Assembly (NCBI GenBank): GCA_947499725.1
Contig: CANMPK010000001.1
Span: 248,001 to 312,000, forward strand
Reading direction: 5' to 3'
Origin: an uncultured Paracoccaceae bacterium
GTDB taxonomy: Bacteria > Pseudomonadota > Alphaproteobacteria > Rhodobacterales > Rhodobacteraceae
Length of the DNA stretch: 64,000 nucleotides
Made by a program: the position numbers and the translations under genes. Positions 33,807-43,868 of the stretch are shown one piece after another (within the stretch, counting starts at the first letter, position 1; each line of letters opens with the position of its first letter). The notes below the pieces were generated by a model. That model had not been told where the DNA came from. It saw only the letters and a list, made by a program, of their open reading frames with translations, and ran no database searches.

Positions 33807-35414
33807 TTACATGCGGAAGACGCCGAAGCGTGTGTCTTGAATAGGAGCGTTGAGCGCCGCGCGTAGAGACAGCGCGAGCACGTCGCGGGATTTACGGGGA
33901 TCGACGATGCCGTCGTCCCACAGGCGGGCAGCGGCATAAAGCGGGTGCGCCTGCGCTTCGAATTGATCGATGATGGGTTGCTTGAAGGCGGTTTCATCTT
34001 CAGTTGCCCAAGTGTCGCCTTTGCGTTCGATTGCGCCCCGTTTTACGGTGGCCAGAACGCCTGCGGCTTGCTCGCCGCCCATGACGCTGATGCGGCTGTT
34101 GGGCCAGCTCCAGAGGAACCGAGGGGAATAGGCGCGTCCACACATGCCGTAGTTGCCAGCCCCAAAGGAGCCCCCAACGATCATGGTGATTTTGGGCACG
34201 GCTGCGGTGGCCACGGCGGTCACCAGTTTGGCGCCGTCTTTGGCGATGCCACCGGTTTCATAGGCGCGGCCCACCATAAAGCCGGTGATGTTTTGCAAGA
34301 ACACCAGTGGGATTTTGCGTTGGCTGCAAAGTTCGACGAAATGTGCGCCTTTGACGGCGCTTTCTGAAAACAAGACGCCATTGTTGGCGATGATCCCAAC
34401 CGGCATGCCCATGACATGGGCGAAACCACAGACCAGTGATGTGCCATAGCGGGCTTTGAATTCATCAAAGCGCGAGCCATCAACAAGGCGCGCGATTACT
34501 TCGCGAATGTCATAAGGGGTTTTCAAATCAGCGGGGACGACGCCCAGCAACTCAGAAGGATCATACAGCGGGTCTTCTGGCGTTTGCAGGTTCAACTGGT
34601 TTTGCGGCGTGTGGTTTAGATTGCGCACGGCTTCGCGGGCCAGCGCCAGCGCATGGGCATCATCTTCGGCCAGATAATCCGCCACACCAGACAGGCGCGT
34701 GTGGACATCGCCGCCGCCAAGGTCTTCGGCGCTGACGACTTCGCCGGTGGCGGCTTGCACCAAGGGTGGACCGGCCAGAAAGATCGTGCCTTGCTCGCGA
34801 ACGATGATGGACACATCCGACATAGCTGGCACATAAGCGCCGCCTGCGGTGCAAGAGCCCATCACGACTGCGATTTGGGCGATGCCTTTGGCGGACATAT
34901 TGGCTTGGTTAAAGAAGATGCGCCCGAAGTGATCGCGATCTGGGAAGACCTCATCTTGGTTGGGCAGGTTGGCGCCGCCGCTATCGACCAAATAGATACA
35001 AGGCAGGTGGTTCTGCTCTGCAATCTCTTGCGCGCGCAGGTGTTTTTTGACGGTCAATGGAAAGTAGGTGCCGCCTTTGACGGTAGCGTCATTGCAGACC
35101 ACCATGACCTCTTGCCCATGCACTTGGCCGATACCGGCGATGGCACCTGCGCTGGGACAGGCGTTGTCGTACATACCATGCGCGCCAAACAGGCCAACTT
35201 CTAAGAAGGGTGAACCCGGATCGAGTAGGGCTGCGATGCGGTCACGCGGCAGCAGCTTACCGCGGCTCAGGTGGCGTTCTTTGGCTTTTGCGCCGCCGCC
35301 GTTCAATGCATGCTCTGCCGCGTCTTGGATGGTCTGCATCGCAGCTTCATGGGCCTGTTGGTTGGCCTGAAACTGCGCGGACTGCGGGGATATGGAAGAG
35401 GTGAGGACAGCCAT
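33807..35414 (-). CDS. mccB: methylcrotonyl-CoA carboxylase beta subunit
   Basis: The carboxyltransferase subunit moves CO2 from biotin to 3-methylcrotonyl-CoA, giving 3-methylglutaconyl-CoA. It has 535 residues, as usual. The N-terminal crotonase-like half contains [40 protein letters not shown] and [19 protein letters not shown]. The C-terminal half contains [20 protein letters not shown] and [16 protein letters not shown]. The start overlaps the ivd stop by one base (TAATG). Confidence 0.97.
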   Translation of the reverse strand: MAVLTSSISPQSAQFQANQQAHEAAMQTIQDAAEHALNGGGAKAKERHLSRGKLLPRDRIAALLDPGSPFLEVGLFGAHGMYDNACPSAGAIAGIGQVHGQEVMVVCNDATVKGGTYFPLTVKKHLRAQEIAEQNHLPCIYLVDSGGANLPNQDEVFPDRDHFGRIFFNQANMSAKGIAQIAVVMGSCTAGGAYVPAMSDVSIIVREQGTIFLAGPPLVQAATGEVVSAEDLGGGDVHTRLSGVADYLAEDDAHALALAREAVRNLNHTPQNQLNLQTPEDPLYDPSELLGVVPADLKTPYDIREVIARLVDGSRFDEFKARYGTSLVCGFAHVMGMPVGIIANNGVLFSESAVKGAHFVELCSQRKIPLVFLQNITGFMVGRAYETGGIAKDGAKLVTAVATAAVPKITMIVGGSFGAGNYGMCGRAYSPRFLWSWPNSRISVMGGEQAAGVLATVKRGAIERKGDTWATEDETAFKQPIIDQFEAQAHPLYAAARLWDDGIVDPRKSRDVLALSLRAALNAPIQDTRFGVFRM

Positions 35415-36577
35415 TATTGCATGCCTGCCATCAACTCGCGTCCGATCAACATGCGGCGGATTTCAGAGGTGCCCGCGCCGATTTCCATCAGCTTTGCATC
35501 ACGGAACATCCGGCTGACCGCGGTTTCGTTCATGAAACCGGTGCCGCCCATGGCCTGTACCGCTTGGTGGGCCACGTTCATAGCTTCTTCAGACGCGTAA
35601 AGCACGCAGCCCGCTGCATCTTGGCGGGTGATTTCGCCGCGATCACAGGCTTTGGCCGCTTCGTAGATGTAGGCACGGGCTGAATTGAGCTTGGTGTACA
35701 TATCGGCGATCTTGCCCTGCATCAGTTGGAAGTTCCCGATGGCTTGGCCGAATTGTTTGCGCTCTGCCACGTAGGGCATGACCTCATCCAAACAGGCGGC
35801 CATGATGCCGGTGCCGATGCCTGCGAGTACAACGCGTTCGTAATCTAGGCCAGACATCAATACCTTCACACCTCGGTTTTCCTCACCAAGGATGTTTTCA
35901 AATGGCACTTCGACGTCTTCAAACACCAGTTCGACCGTGTTGGAGCCGCGCATGCCGAGTTTGTCGAAATGTTGGGATTGGCTAAAGCCCGGCATGGATT
36001 TTTCGATCAGGAAGGCCGTGATGCCTTTGGGGCCTGCGTCTGGGTCGGTTTTGGCGTAGACGACCAAGGTGTTCGCCTCGCCGCCGTTTGTGATCCAGTA
36101 TTTGTTGCCGTTCAGGACAAAACGGTCGTTTCGCTTTTCCGCCCGCAACTGCATGCTGACCACATCAGAGCCCGCGCCCGGTTCGGACATGGCCAATGCG
36201 CCAACGCTTTTGCCGGACAGAAGATCAGGCAGGTATTTGGCTTTTTGCTCTGGTGTGGCGTTGAGTTTGATTTGGTTCACGCAAAGATTGGAATGCGCGC
36301 CGTAGCTTAGGGAAACCGAAGCCGAAGCGCGGGCGATTTCTTCAACTGCGATCACATGGGCGAGATAGCTCATACCTGCGCCGCCGTCTTCTTCTGGCAC
36401 GGTGATGCCCAGAAGGCCAAGTTCGCCCATCTCTTGCCAAAGCTCTTCAGGGAAGGTGTTTTTCGCGTCTAGCTCGGCGGCAAGAGGTTTCACACGGTCT
36501 TGTGCCCAGCGGTGCACCATATCGCGCAGGGCGTTGACGTCTTCGCCGAGGTCAAAATTCATCGAGTTGTAAAACAT
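35414..36577 (-). CDS. ivd: isovaleryl-CoA dehydrogenase
   Basis: Ivd is the FAD enzyme that oxidises isovaleryl-CoA to 3-methylcrotonyl-CoA. The ATG at 36577 is chosen because AAGGATC lies just before it and the product (387 residues) has the family N-terminus [19 protein letters not shown]. The frame extends upstream without support. The C-terminal site reads [18 protein letters not shown]: the glutamate found there in most acyl-CoA dehydrogenases is absent, as is characteristic of isovaleryl-CoA dehydrogenases, which use a glutamate elsewhere. It follows the TetR gene by 14 bases and leads the leucine enzymes. Confidence 0.96.
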   Translation of the reverse strand: MFYNSMNFDLGEDVNALRDMVHRWAQDRVKPLAAELDAKNTFPEELWQEMGELGLLGITVPEEDGGAGMSYLAHVIAVEEIARASASVSLSYGAHSNLCVNQIKLNATPEQKAKYLPDLLSGKSVGALAMSEPGAGSDVVSMQLRAEKRNDRFVLNGNKYWITNGGEANTLVVYAKTDPDAGPKGITAFLIEKSMPGFSQSQHFDKLGMRGSNTVELVFEDVEVPFENILGEENRGVKVLMSGLDYERVVLAGIGTGIMAACLDEVMPYVAERKQFGQAIGNFQLMQGKIADMYTKLNSARAYIYEAAKACDRGEITRQDAAGCVLYASEEAMNVAHQAVQAMGGTGFMNETAVSRMFRDAKLMEIGAGTSEIRRMLIGRELMAGMQ

Positions 36578-36591
36578 GGTGATCCTTTCGA

Positions 36592-37185
36592 TTACGCCTG
36601 CGCGTGATAGGTGCTGCCAACGCTTTGCAGCGCGGCTTGCACGTAGCTTTCGGTGATTTCTTGCAGAGATTGTTTGCCGCTTTCGCGGTACCAAACGGTG
36701 ACCCCGCCCAGCATGGCGAGGATAGAACGCGCATGGATGGCTGGGTCGGCGAGAGTGAATTGGCCGTTCTGAGCGCCTGTATGTAAGATCATGCGCAAAG
36801 CGTTTTCATAGGCGTCGCGTTCTTTAAGAACCAGCTTGGCGCCGTCGCTGTCTAGGCTGCGTAATTCCATATAGGCGATGAAAATGTCTTCGGGGTTTTG
36901 GATGTGATAGGCCACGTGCTGGCGCACAAAGCGATCAAGCTGGGTTTCTGGTGTGGCCGCGGCATCAAGCGGCGCGATTACGAAATCATGGGCCCGTTTG
37001 AGGTTTTCCACCATCAAATCCACCAAAATCGCTTGCTTGGAGGCGAAGTGATTATACAGCCCACCCGGCTGCTTTCCGATGGCCTGCGCGATGTCGCGCA
37101 TCGACACAGCGTGATAGCCCTGCGCCGCAAAAAGGCGTTTGGCAGATTGGCGGATGGCCTGTTTGGTTTGGTGTTCTTGGCTCAT
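36592..37185 (-). CDS. TetR family regulator of the liu operon
   Basis: The 197-residue protein has an N-terminal TetR helix-turn-helix (about 10-55: KRLFAAQGYHAVSMRDIAQA, then IGKQPGGLYNHFASKQAIL) and a helical ligand and dimer domain. It is the first gene before ivd, separated by 14 bases. A perfect palindrome lies 12 bases upstream of its start, so autoregulation of the whole operon is the simplest model. The ligand is probably an acyl-CoA of the pathway; this is inferred from position. Confidence 0.9.
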   Translation of the reverse strand: MSQEHQTKQAIRQSAKRLFAAQGYHAVSMRDIAQAIGKQPGGLYNHFASKQAILVDLMVENLKRAHDFVIAPLDAAATPETQLDRFVRQHVAYHIQNPEDIFIAYMELRSLDSDGAKLVLKERDAYENALRMILHTGAQNGQFTLADPAIHARSILAMLGGVTVWYRESGKQSLQEITESYVQAALQSVGSTYHAQA

Positions 37186-37196
37186 GGTTACCCAAA

Positions 37197-37218
37197 AATG
37201 AATGACTGTTCATTCATT
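37197..37218. promoter_or_regulatory. perfect palindrome, candidate TetR operator
   Basis: AATGAATGA, four bases, then TCATTCATT form a perfect inverted repeat of nine-base arms, 12 bases upstream of the TetR start. The length and symmetry are typical of TetR-family operators. Its location would block transcription of the TetR-liu operon. Confidence 0.8.
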
Positions 37219-37282
37219 TCACGTGGGATGCGAATGTGTCCAATGAAAACAGGTCAAACAGGGAAATGACGTCGCGTATCTG

Positions 37283-37987
37283 TTATTCGACGTCTGAAAT
37301 TAGGATGTATCCGGCGCCGTAGATCGTTTTGATGATCTTGGGTTCCTTCGTGGAATCACGCAATTTGGCCCGCAATCGCGACACGCGCACATCAATGGCG
37401 CGATCAAAAGAGAACTCGTCGCTGCGGTCGCCCAGTTCCTCGCGCAATTGATCACGGGTGATCAGCCGGTTAGAGCGTTTTAGAAAGACCCGCATCAAAG
37501 CGGCTTCACTGGCTGATAGGCGGGTGTGCTCGCCGTCTTTATCGATCAGCATGAATTGATCGAGATCCAGCGTCCATCCACAGAACTTATACGTGGTGGT
37601 TTCAGACTTTTCGTCTGTTTTAGGGCCCGCACGTCGCAAGAGAGCTCTTACACGGGCCAATAATTCGGATACCTCAAAGGGTTTGGTGAGGTAATCATCG
37701 GCCCCAAGTTCCAGCCCCGCGATTTTATCTGTGATGCTAGATCGACCAGAAATCACGAGGATGGCAGTGTCTTTCTTAGTAGAAATATCGCTGAGGAGCC
37801 CCATACCGTCTTTGTCGGGCAATCCTAGATCTACGATGGATAGATCTGGATTCCATTCATCAAGGTCGCGTTCAAAATCCTGCGCTCGGCGATAGTGGCG
37901 CACGTTATAGCCGGCATCGGACAGGGTTTGACTGAGCATTTTGCGCAGATCATCGGTGTCTTCGACAAGAGAAATGCGCGCACTCAT
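37283..37987 (-). CDS. OmpR-family response regulator
   Basis: The 234-residue protein has a receiver domain (about 3-115, with the acidic pair in SLVEDTDDL, the phosphoacceptor in LSIVDLGLPDKDGMG and the lysine in DYLTKPFEVSELL) and a winged-helix domain (about 130-230, ending RTIYGAGYILIS-like: KTIYGAGYILISDVE). It overlaps the upstream kinase gene by four bases, so the two form a pair. Targets are unknown. Confidence 0.95.
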   Translation of the reverse strand: MSARISLVEDTDDLRKMLSQTLSDAGYNVRHYRRAQDFERDLDEWNPDLSIVDLGLPDKDGMGLLSDISTKKDTAILVISGRSSITDKIAGLELGADDYLTKPFEVSELLARVRALLRRAGPKTDEKSETTTYKFCGWTLDLDQFMLIDKDGEHTRLSASEAALMRVFLKRSNRLITRDQLREELGDRSDEFSFDRAIDVRVSRLRAKLRDSTKEPKIIKTIYGAGYILISDVE

Positions 37988-39903
37988 TGAGAGACCACGG
38001 TATTTAGGGCTTGTTGTAGCGCGGAAAGATCAAAGGGTTTTTGCAAAACGGTACTTACTGTTTGGGCCTGTTGGCGTTTGGGGTCTGTTGCGGGCAAGCC
38101 GGTGATAATGAGATGTGGAATCGCATTTGGCACCAAAGAGATCACATCTGTGCCAGAACCGGCCTGACCAAGATCAAGATCAGTGACCACCAGCGAAAGG
38201 CCGTCGATGGTCATAAGTTGTTGGGCTTCTGTGACAGAGGTGGCCTCGATCACGGTATGGCCATCTGCACGCAGATAGCCGCGCACGGTTTTGCGTACGC
38301 TGTCATCGTCATCCACCAAAAGAACAAGGCGGCTTTTGGTGACTTCAGCTGTTTTATAGGGAATGCGAATGATCACCTGCGCGCCGCCGGTGTCTGCATT
38401 TCGGATGCGAAGGCTGCCGCCGCTGGATTTGGCGAAGTCAAAGGCAGAGGTTAAGCCGAGCCCACGTCCGACTTGCCCTCCCTTGGTAGAAAAGAACGGA
38501 TTGAGACCGCGAGATAGGGCATCTTCGCTGAAACCTGGGCCGTTGTCTTGTATGTGGAACTCTAGCTCGGCGTTTTGAGAGCGCCCTAAGGCCACATGGA
38601 TCAGGCCTTTGCCGTCACAGGCTTCCGCCGCGTTGATCACAAGGTTCAAGATCGCATCTTGTGCAAAACCAGGATCAAGCAGCAGCATATCGTCTGGAAT
38701 ATTCGCGCTGAATTTCAGGGTCATCTGATCGGGCAGAGCAGCTTTGACCAGCTTTTCCAAACCTGCGGTGAAGGCGGACATGTTTACAGCGATGGCTTCG
38801 ACATTTCGCTGCGTGTCGATCTTGGTCAGGCTTCCGACGAGATCGCGGCCTCGGCGTGCAGCGGTTTTGATGGTTTCGCTGATGTCCTTAAGGGCAGGGT
38901 CGTTTTGGCAAAGCGTTTCCAACCTGTTTTGCTGCCCCATGATGATTGTCAGAAGGTTTGCAAAGTCGTGGGTCATAACGCTTGTGAATTGCGCTGCGAG
39001 TTCTTTGCGCCGCGCATGAGCAAGGGCTTGGCGGGCGGAAACTTCTTCTGTCACATCCGTTGAAAGCAAGTATGCCCCGCGCACCGCTTGTTGTTCATCC
39101 ATGTCGGGGCTCATGGCGAGACGTACATAGCGGCCAGATTCTTCGTCACGAAATTCAGAAACGGTTGGGCGGCCTGCTAGGATATTTTGGAAAAGCTGAT
39201 CGAAGTGGTTGAAGATATCTTCGCCTAACACCTCGCGGGCTGTGTTGCCTATGATTTCATTTGTACGGCCCGGAATGACACTGGACAGGCGGCCATTGGA
39301 TTGGGTGTAGACCCCATTGGCATCTACATGGGCGATGTGGCCCGGTGTCATGCGGTTCAGCAGGTCGAGGCGTTCGCGGCTTTCGGTGAGTTCACGTTTT
39401 GTGGTTTCCAGCGCACGTACGGTTGCTGTGAGCTCGCGGTTGGTGTGGGTTAAGGCTTCGGACTGCTGCACCAATTCGCGCGATAGATCATCCGCGTGGG
39501 ATCGAAACAAAGCGTCTTGGCGTTTGATTTCCGAGATATCCGTATAGACAGAAATCCAGCCGCCGCCATCCAGTGGGCAGCCTTCGACAGAGATGGTGGT
39601 GCCGTTGGCACGTGTCCGTTCGAAATAATGGGGCTCGAATTTTCGGGCGAGGGCGACTTTTTCGTCAACGAAGCTTTTGAGATCTTCAATGGGACCGTAT
39701 TCGCCGTTTTCAGACAAGTAGACCAAAACATCCCGAAATGCCGCACCAGGTGTGACAAGCGCCTCTGGGATTTGGAACATATCCTGAAACGGCTGATTGC
39801 AATGTACGAACTTCAGGTCATGGTCACAGATGGCAATTGCTTGCGTGATCAGATTCAAACCTGACCGGATCATGCCCGAATATGTCTGTGTGTTGTGGTC
39901 CAT
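37984..39903 (-). CDS. hybrid sensor histidine kinase with two PAS domains and a receiver
   Basis: The 639-residue protein has no clear membrane span and is probably cytoplasmic. In order: a PAS-like domain (about 15-125), a coiled coil (about 130-190), a second PAS domain (about 190-300), a HisKA-like helix with the histidine in SVMTHDFANLLTIIMG, a HATPase domain (NLVINAAEACD, DNGPGFSEDAL, GRGLGLTSAFDFAKSSGG), and a C-terminal receiver (about 525-639) with LVLLVDDDDSVRKT and VVTDLDLGQAGSG. The downstream OmpR-type gene overlaps by four bases. A phosphorelay or receiver-mediated feedback is possible. It is divergent from the HAAT operon. Confidence 0.93.
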   Translation of the reverse strand: MDHNTQTYSGMIRSGLNLITQAIAICDHDLKFVHCNQPFQDMFQIPEALVTPGAAFRDVLVYLSENGEYGPIEDLKSFVDEKVALARKFEPHYFERTRANGTTISVEGCPLDGGGWISVYTDISEIKRQDALFRSHADDLSRELVQQSEALTHTNRELTATVRALETTKRELTESRERLDLLNRMTPGHIAHVDANGVYTQSNGRLSSVIPGRTNEIIGNTAREVLGEDIFNHFDQLFQNILAGRPTVSEFRDEESGRYVRLAMSPDMDEQQAVRGAYLLSTDVTEEVSARQALAHARRKELAAQFTSVMTHDFANLLTIIMGQQNRLETLCQNDPALKDISETIKTAARRGRDLVGSLTKIDTQRNVEAIAVNMSAFTAGLEKLVKAALPDQMTLKFSANIPDDMLLLDPGFAQDAILNLVINAAEACDGKGLIHVALGRSQNAELEFHIQDNGPGFSEDALSRGLNPFFSTKGGQVGRGLGLTSAFDFAKSSGGSLRIRNADTGGAQVIIRIPYKTAEVTKSRLVLLVDDDDSVRKTVRGYLRADGHTVIEATSVTEAQQLMTIDGLSLVVTDLDLGQAGSGTDVISLVPNAIPHLIITGLPATDPKRQQAQTVSTVLQKPFDLSALQQALNTVVSQ

Positions 39904-40050
39904 GCTTCATTGATAGCACTCTAAGTGGCTTGGCGTGAAAGGAAAAAACTGACTGTTAGAATTCGTTAGGATTTTGAAAAACTCAGGAAGGCATTTAGTG
40001 TTTATGCTGAGGGAACCAGTCGAACCTGATTGGTAAGGGAGGATTTACAG

Positions 40051-42009
40051 TTGACGAAATCACAGTCAACGCAGGTGGTGTCACTGCCCCAATTGCTTGC
40101 GCGTAATGCCAAGCAGTTTCGGGATAAGACCGCCTATCGCGAGAAAGAATTTGGAATTTGGCAATCTTGGACTTGGGCTGAGGCTGCGGAAGAAATCGAA
40201 GCGCTTGCGCTTGGTTTCCTGACGCTTGGCGCAACGCCCGGAGATTATATTGCCATTATTGGTCGCAACCGTCCGGCTTTGTACTGGGCGATCGTCGCAA
40301 TTGAGAAAGTGGGCTGTGTACCGGTGCCTCTTTATCAAGATGCGGTGGCAGACGAAGTTGCCTATGCGCTGAAACACTGTGGCGCGCGCTTTGTGGTTGC
40401 AGGGGATCAAGAGCAAGTCGACAAGATCATGGACGTACGTGATGAGCTGTCGAATATCGAACATATCGTTTATCACGATGGTCGTGGCTTGCGGAAATAT
40501 GATCACACTGATCTGACATCTTATGCTGATCTGCAGGCCAAAGGCCGTGCGGAAGGCGATGCGGCAGAGTTGAAACGCCGCGAAGATGCGCTGGATTTAG
40601 ATAGTACCTGCGTGATGCTGTATACCTCTGGCACAACCAGCAAGCCGAAAGGTGTGGTGCTGTCTAATCGCAATGTGATTGAGACGGCCAAGAACTCCAG
40701 CGCCTTTGATAATCTGACGGAAAACGAAGATATCTTGGCTTACCTGCCAATGGCTTGGGTCGGGGACTTCATCTTCTCGATTGCACAGTCTTTGTGGAAT
40801 GGGTTCTGCGTGAACTGTCCTGAATCGGCTGAAACCATGCAGTCAGACTTGCGGGAAATCGGGCCGAGTTACTTCTTTGCGCCACCTGCGGTTTTTGAAC
40901 GTCAGCTGACACAGGTGATGATCCGCATGGAAGATGCGGGCAAGTTGAAGCGCAAGATGTTCCATCACTTCATGGGCGTTGCGCAGCGTGTCGGTCCGAA
41001 GGTTCTAGATGGCGAAAAGGTTTCGCCGTTGGCACGCCTAAACTACGCTTTGGCGCGGATTTTGGTGGTGGAACCATTGAAAGATACGCTGGGTATGCGC
41101 CGCATTCGTGTGGGTTATACAGCGGGTGAAGCGATTGGGCCTGAACTGTTCAATTTCTATCGTTCGCTTGGGATCAATCTAAAGCAGCTTTACGGGCAAA
41201 CCGAAGCAACGGTTTACATCACGCAACAGCCTAATGGTGAAGTTCGCAGTGACACTGTGGGCGTTCCGTCGCCGGGCGTTGAGCTGCGTATCGATGACAG
41301 CGGTGAGGTGTTCTATCGCTCTCCTGGTGTGTTTGTGGAATACTTCAACAATCCCAAAAGCACAGCAGATACCAAAGACAAAGACGGTTGGGTCGCCACA
41401 GGCGATGCGGGTTTCATTGAAGAGAAATCGGGCCATCTGCGGATTATCGATCGCGTGAAAGATGTTGGCAAAATGGCCAATGGTGCGTTGTTTGCGCCTA
41501 AGTATGTCGAAAACAAGCTGAAGTTTTATCCAGATGTTCTAGAGGCCGTGGTCTTTGGGGCAGGTGAAGAAAACTGTACTGCGTTTTTGAACATCGACCT
41601 GACGGCCGTAGGCAACTGGGCTGAGCGCAATAACATCGCCTATTCGTCTTACCAGGAACTGTCACAGCACCCGCAAGTGCTTGATATGATGGAGCAACAT
41701 GTCGCTGAAGTGAACGCGTCTATTGCAGAGGACGAGATGTTGGCAAGTTGCCAAATTCATCGCTTCCTTGTGTTGCACAAAGAGCTGGATGCCGATGACG
41801 GCGAGATGACACGCACCAAAAAAGTGCGTCGTGGTGTGATCGCTGAGAAGTTCAATGACTTGGTCACAGCGCTCTATGGAACTGAAAACAGCATCTATAC
41901 CGAGACCGAAGTCACCTATGAGGACGGTCGCAAAGGTAAGATTTCTGCGCAGCTCGAAATTCGCTCTGCTTCCGTGAACCCAATTGCTCAGAAGGTTGCT
42001 GCAGAATGA
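40051..42009 (+). CDS. AMP-dependent acyl-CoA synthetase (FadD-like)
   Basis: The enzyme activates a carboxylic acid to its CoA thioester through an acyl-AMP. The start is TTG at 40051, as AGGGAGGATTTA ends three bases before it. The 652 residues carry the phosphate loop LYTSGTTSKPKGVV, the YGQTEATVYITQQ motif, TGDAGFIEEKSGHLRIIDRV and the C-terminal lysine region MTRTKKVRRGVIAEKF. It resembles long-chain synthetases by length. It heads an operon with a HAAT importer and a PaaK-like ligase, so the substrate is probably an imported organic acid. It overlaps the next gene by four bases. Confidence 0.93.
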   Translation: MTKSQSTQVVSLPQLLARNAKQFRDKTAYREKEFGIWQSWTWAEAAEEIEALALGFLTLGATPGDYIAIIGRNRPALYWAIVAIEKVGCVPVPLYQDAVADEVAYALKHCGARFVVAGDQEQVDKIMDVRDELSNIEHIVYHDGRGLRKYDHTDLTSYADLQAKGRAEGDAAELKRREDALDLDSTCVMLYTSGTTSKPKGVVLSNRNVIETAKNSSAFDNLTENEDILAYLPMAWVGDFIFSIAQSLWNGFCVNCPESAETMQSDLREIGPSYFFAPPAVFERQLTQVMIRMEDAGKLKRKMFHHFMGVAQRVGPKVLDGEKVSPLARLNYALARILVVEPLKDTLGMRRIRVGYTAGEAIGPELFNFYRSLGINLKQLYGQTEATVYITQQPNGEVRSDTVGVPSPGVELRIDDSGEVFYRSPGVFVEYFNNPKSTADTKDKDGWVATGDAGFIEEKSGHLRIIDRVKDVGKMANGALFAPKYVENKLKFYPDVLEAVVFGAGEENCTAFLNIDLTAVGNWAERNNIAYSSYQELSQHPQVLDMMEQHVAEVNASIAEDEMLASCQIHRFLVLHKELDADDGEMTRTKKVRRGVIAEKFNDLVTALYGTENSIYTETEVTYEDGRKGKISAQLEIRSASVNPIAQKVAAE

Positions 42010-42824
42010 CACAGGTATTGGAAAGCTACCAAACAGAGGATGGCCGCACGATTGGCGATGTTGTTCTTGACCTTAAGAACATCACGCTGCGTTTTGGCGG
42101 TGTTGAGGCGATCAAGAACATCAGCTTTAACATCCGTCAGGGTGAGATCCGCGCGATTATCGGCCCGAACGGTGCTGGTAAATCCTCGATGCTGAACGTG
42201 ATCAGCGGTTTCTATACGCCACAAGAGGGTGAGGTTTGGTTTAATGGCAAACCGCGCGCGCCATTGCGCCCCTATCAAGTTGCGCGCCAAGGCATTGCGC
42301 GAACGTTTCAGAACATCGCTTTGTTTGAAGGCATGTCTGTTTTGGACAACGTGATGACGGGTCGCTTGAACCACATGAAGTCTGGCATGCTGTCGCAGGC
42401 CATTTGGAAAGGTAAGGCGGAACGCGAAGAAATCGAAAATCGTGAACGTGTTGAGCATGTGATTGATTTTCTGGAAATTCAATCGATCCGCAAAACTCCG
42501 GTTGGGCGTTTGCCTTACGGTTTGAAAAAACGCGTCGAACTGGCACGTGCTTTGGCGGCAGAGCCAAACCTGTTGCTGCTGGATGAACCGATGGCTGGCA
42601 TGAACGTCGAAGAAAAAGAGGACATGAGCCGCTTTATTCTGGATGTGAATGATGAGTTTGGCACCACAATCGCTTTGATCGAACACGATATGGGCGTGGT
42701 TATGGATCTGTCAGATCGCGTGGTCGTTATGGATTACGGCCGCAAGATTGGCGATGGCACACCGGATGAGGTGCGCAGCAATCAAGACGTGATCGACGCC
42801 TACTTGGGGGTGAGCAATGACTGA
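42006..42824 (+). CDS. HAAT ABC transporter ATP-binding protein (LivG-type)
   Basis: The 272-residue ATPase has Walker A GPNGAGKSSMLNVISG, a signature of the LivG type (RLPYGLKKRVELARALAAEP), Walker B LLLLDEPMAGMN and the switch histidine in IALIEHDMGVVMDLSDRV. An N-terminal extension of about 18 residues precedes the domain. It overlaps the ligase stop as ATGA and is followed by the permease genes. HAAT systems import branched-chain amino acids and many other acids and amides. Confidence 0.94.
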   Translation: MTQVLESYQTEDGRTIGDVVLDLKNITLRFGGVEAIKNISFNIRQGEIRAIIGPNGAGKSSMLNVISGFYTPQEGEVWFNGKPRAPLRPYQVARQGIARTFQNIALFEGMSVLDNVMTGRLNHMKSGMLSQAIWKGKAEREEIENRERVEHVIDFLEIQSIRKTPVGRLPYGLKKRVELARALAAEPNLLLLDEPMAGMNVEEKEDMSRFILDVNDEFGTTIALIEHDMGVVMDLSDRVVVMDYGRKIGDGTPDEVRSNQDVIDAYLGVSND

Positions 42825-42869
42825 CCTCGTTTACCCAATGCAATGCAATCTTTTACAGGAGGCGCACTG

Positions 42870-43865
42870 ATGTCTGCTGATTTCCTTTACGGCGTCGAAG
42901 TCGTCATCAACGGGCTTATGTCTGGCGTGATGTACGCGCTCGTGGCGCTCGGTTTCGTTCTTATTTTTAAGGCGTCCGGTATCTTTAACTTTGCGCAGGG
43001 TGTGATGGCCTTGTTCTCGGCCCTTACGTTGGTTGGGATCATGGAGGGGCAGGTGCCCTTTGCCCATCTGATCAATGCGATCTTTGGCACCCATATCCAT
43101 AACTTTGGCTGGGAAGTGCCTGCTTTGCTTGCGATTTTCCTAACCGTTCTGGTGATGGTTGCCTTCGCTTGGGCGGTGCAAAAGTTCCTGTTCCGCCATT
43201 TGGTGGGGCAAGAGCCGATCATTCTGTTCATGGCCACCATTGGCCTAGCCTATTTCCTAGAAGGCATTGGCGATCTGATGTGGGGCTCTGAAATCCGCAC
43301 ATTGGCACTGGGCTTACCACAGGGTGGCGCGCGCTTTATCGAAGATGCCACAGCGGGGCTCGGCGGAGACGACTTCTACGGCTTCTTTATCGACAAACTC
43401 GATATCGTTGCTTCTATCGTGGCGATCATTCTGGTCGCGTCGCTGGTGATCTTTAGCCAATACACGAAACATGGCCGCGCGATGCGTGCTGTCGCTGACG
43501 ATCACCAAGCCGCGCTGAGTGTGGGGATTTCCTTGAACTTCGTTTGGGTTCTTGTGTGGTCTTTGGCTGGGATCGTTGCCTTGGTGGCGGGTGTGATGTG
43601 GGGCGCGAAATCAGGGGTGCAGTTCTCACTGTCTTTGATTGCTCTGAAAGCTCTGCCTGTTCTGATGCTGGGTGGCTTTACCTCGATCCCAGGTGCGATT
43701 GTCGGTGGCTTGATCATCGGCGTTGGCGAGAAACTGTTTGAATACCTGATCGGACCAATGGTCGGCGGCGCGACAGAGAACTGGTTTGCCTATGTGTTGG
43801 CGCTCTTGTTCCTCGTATTCCGTCCGCAAGGCCTGTTCGGCGAAAAGATCATCGAAAGGGTCTGA
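42870..43865 (+). CDS. HAAT ABC transporter permease (LivH-type)
   Basis: The 331-residue inner-membrane permease has eight or so hydrophobic segments, starting NGLMSGVMYALVALGFVLIF and FNFAQGVMALFSALTLVGIM. The cytoplasmic coupling region reads YTKHGRAMRAVADDHQAALS, and the late GGFTSIPGAIVGGLIIG segment is typical of LivH. The ATG at 42870 is used because ACAGGAGG precedes it; an upstream in-frame ATG lacks support. LivM follows after three bases. Confidence 0.94.
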   Translation: MSADFLYGVEVVINGLMSGVMYALVALGFVLIFKASGIFNFAQGVMALFSALTLVGIMEGQVPFAHLINAIFGTHIHNFGWEVPALLAIFLTVLVMVAFAWAVQKFLFRHLVGQEPIILFMATIGLAYFLEGIGDLMWGSEIRTLALGLPQGGARFIEDATAGLGGDDFYGFFIDKLDIVASIVAIILVASLVIFSQYTKHGRAMRAVADDHQAALSVGISLNFVWVLVWSLAGIVALVAGVMWGAKSGVQFSLSLIALKALPVLMLGGFTSIPGAIVGGLIIGVGEKLFEYLIGPMVGGATENWFAYVLALLFLVFRPQGLFGEKIIERV

Positions 43866-43868
43866 TCT

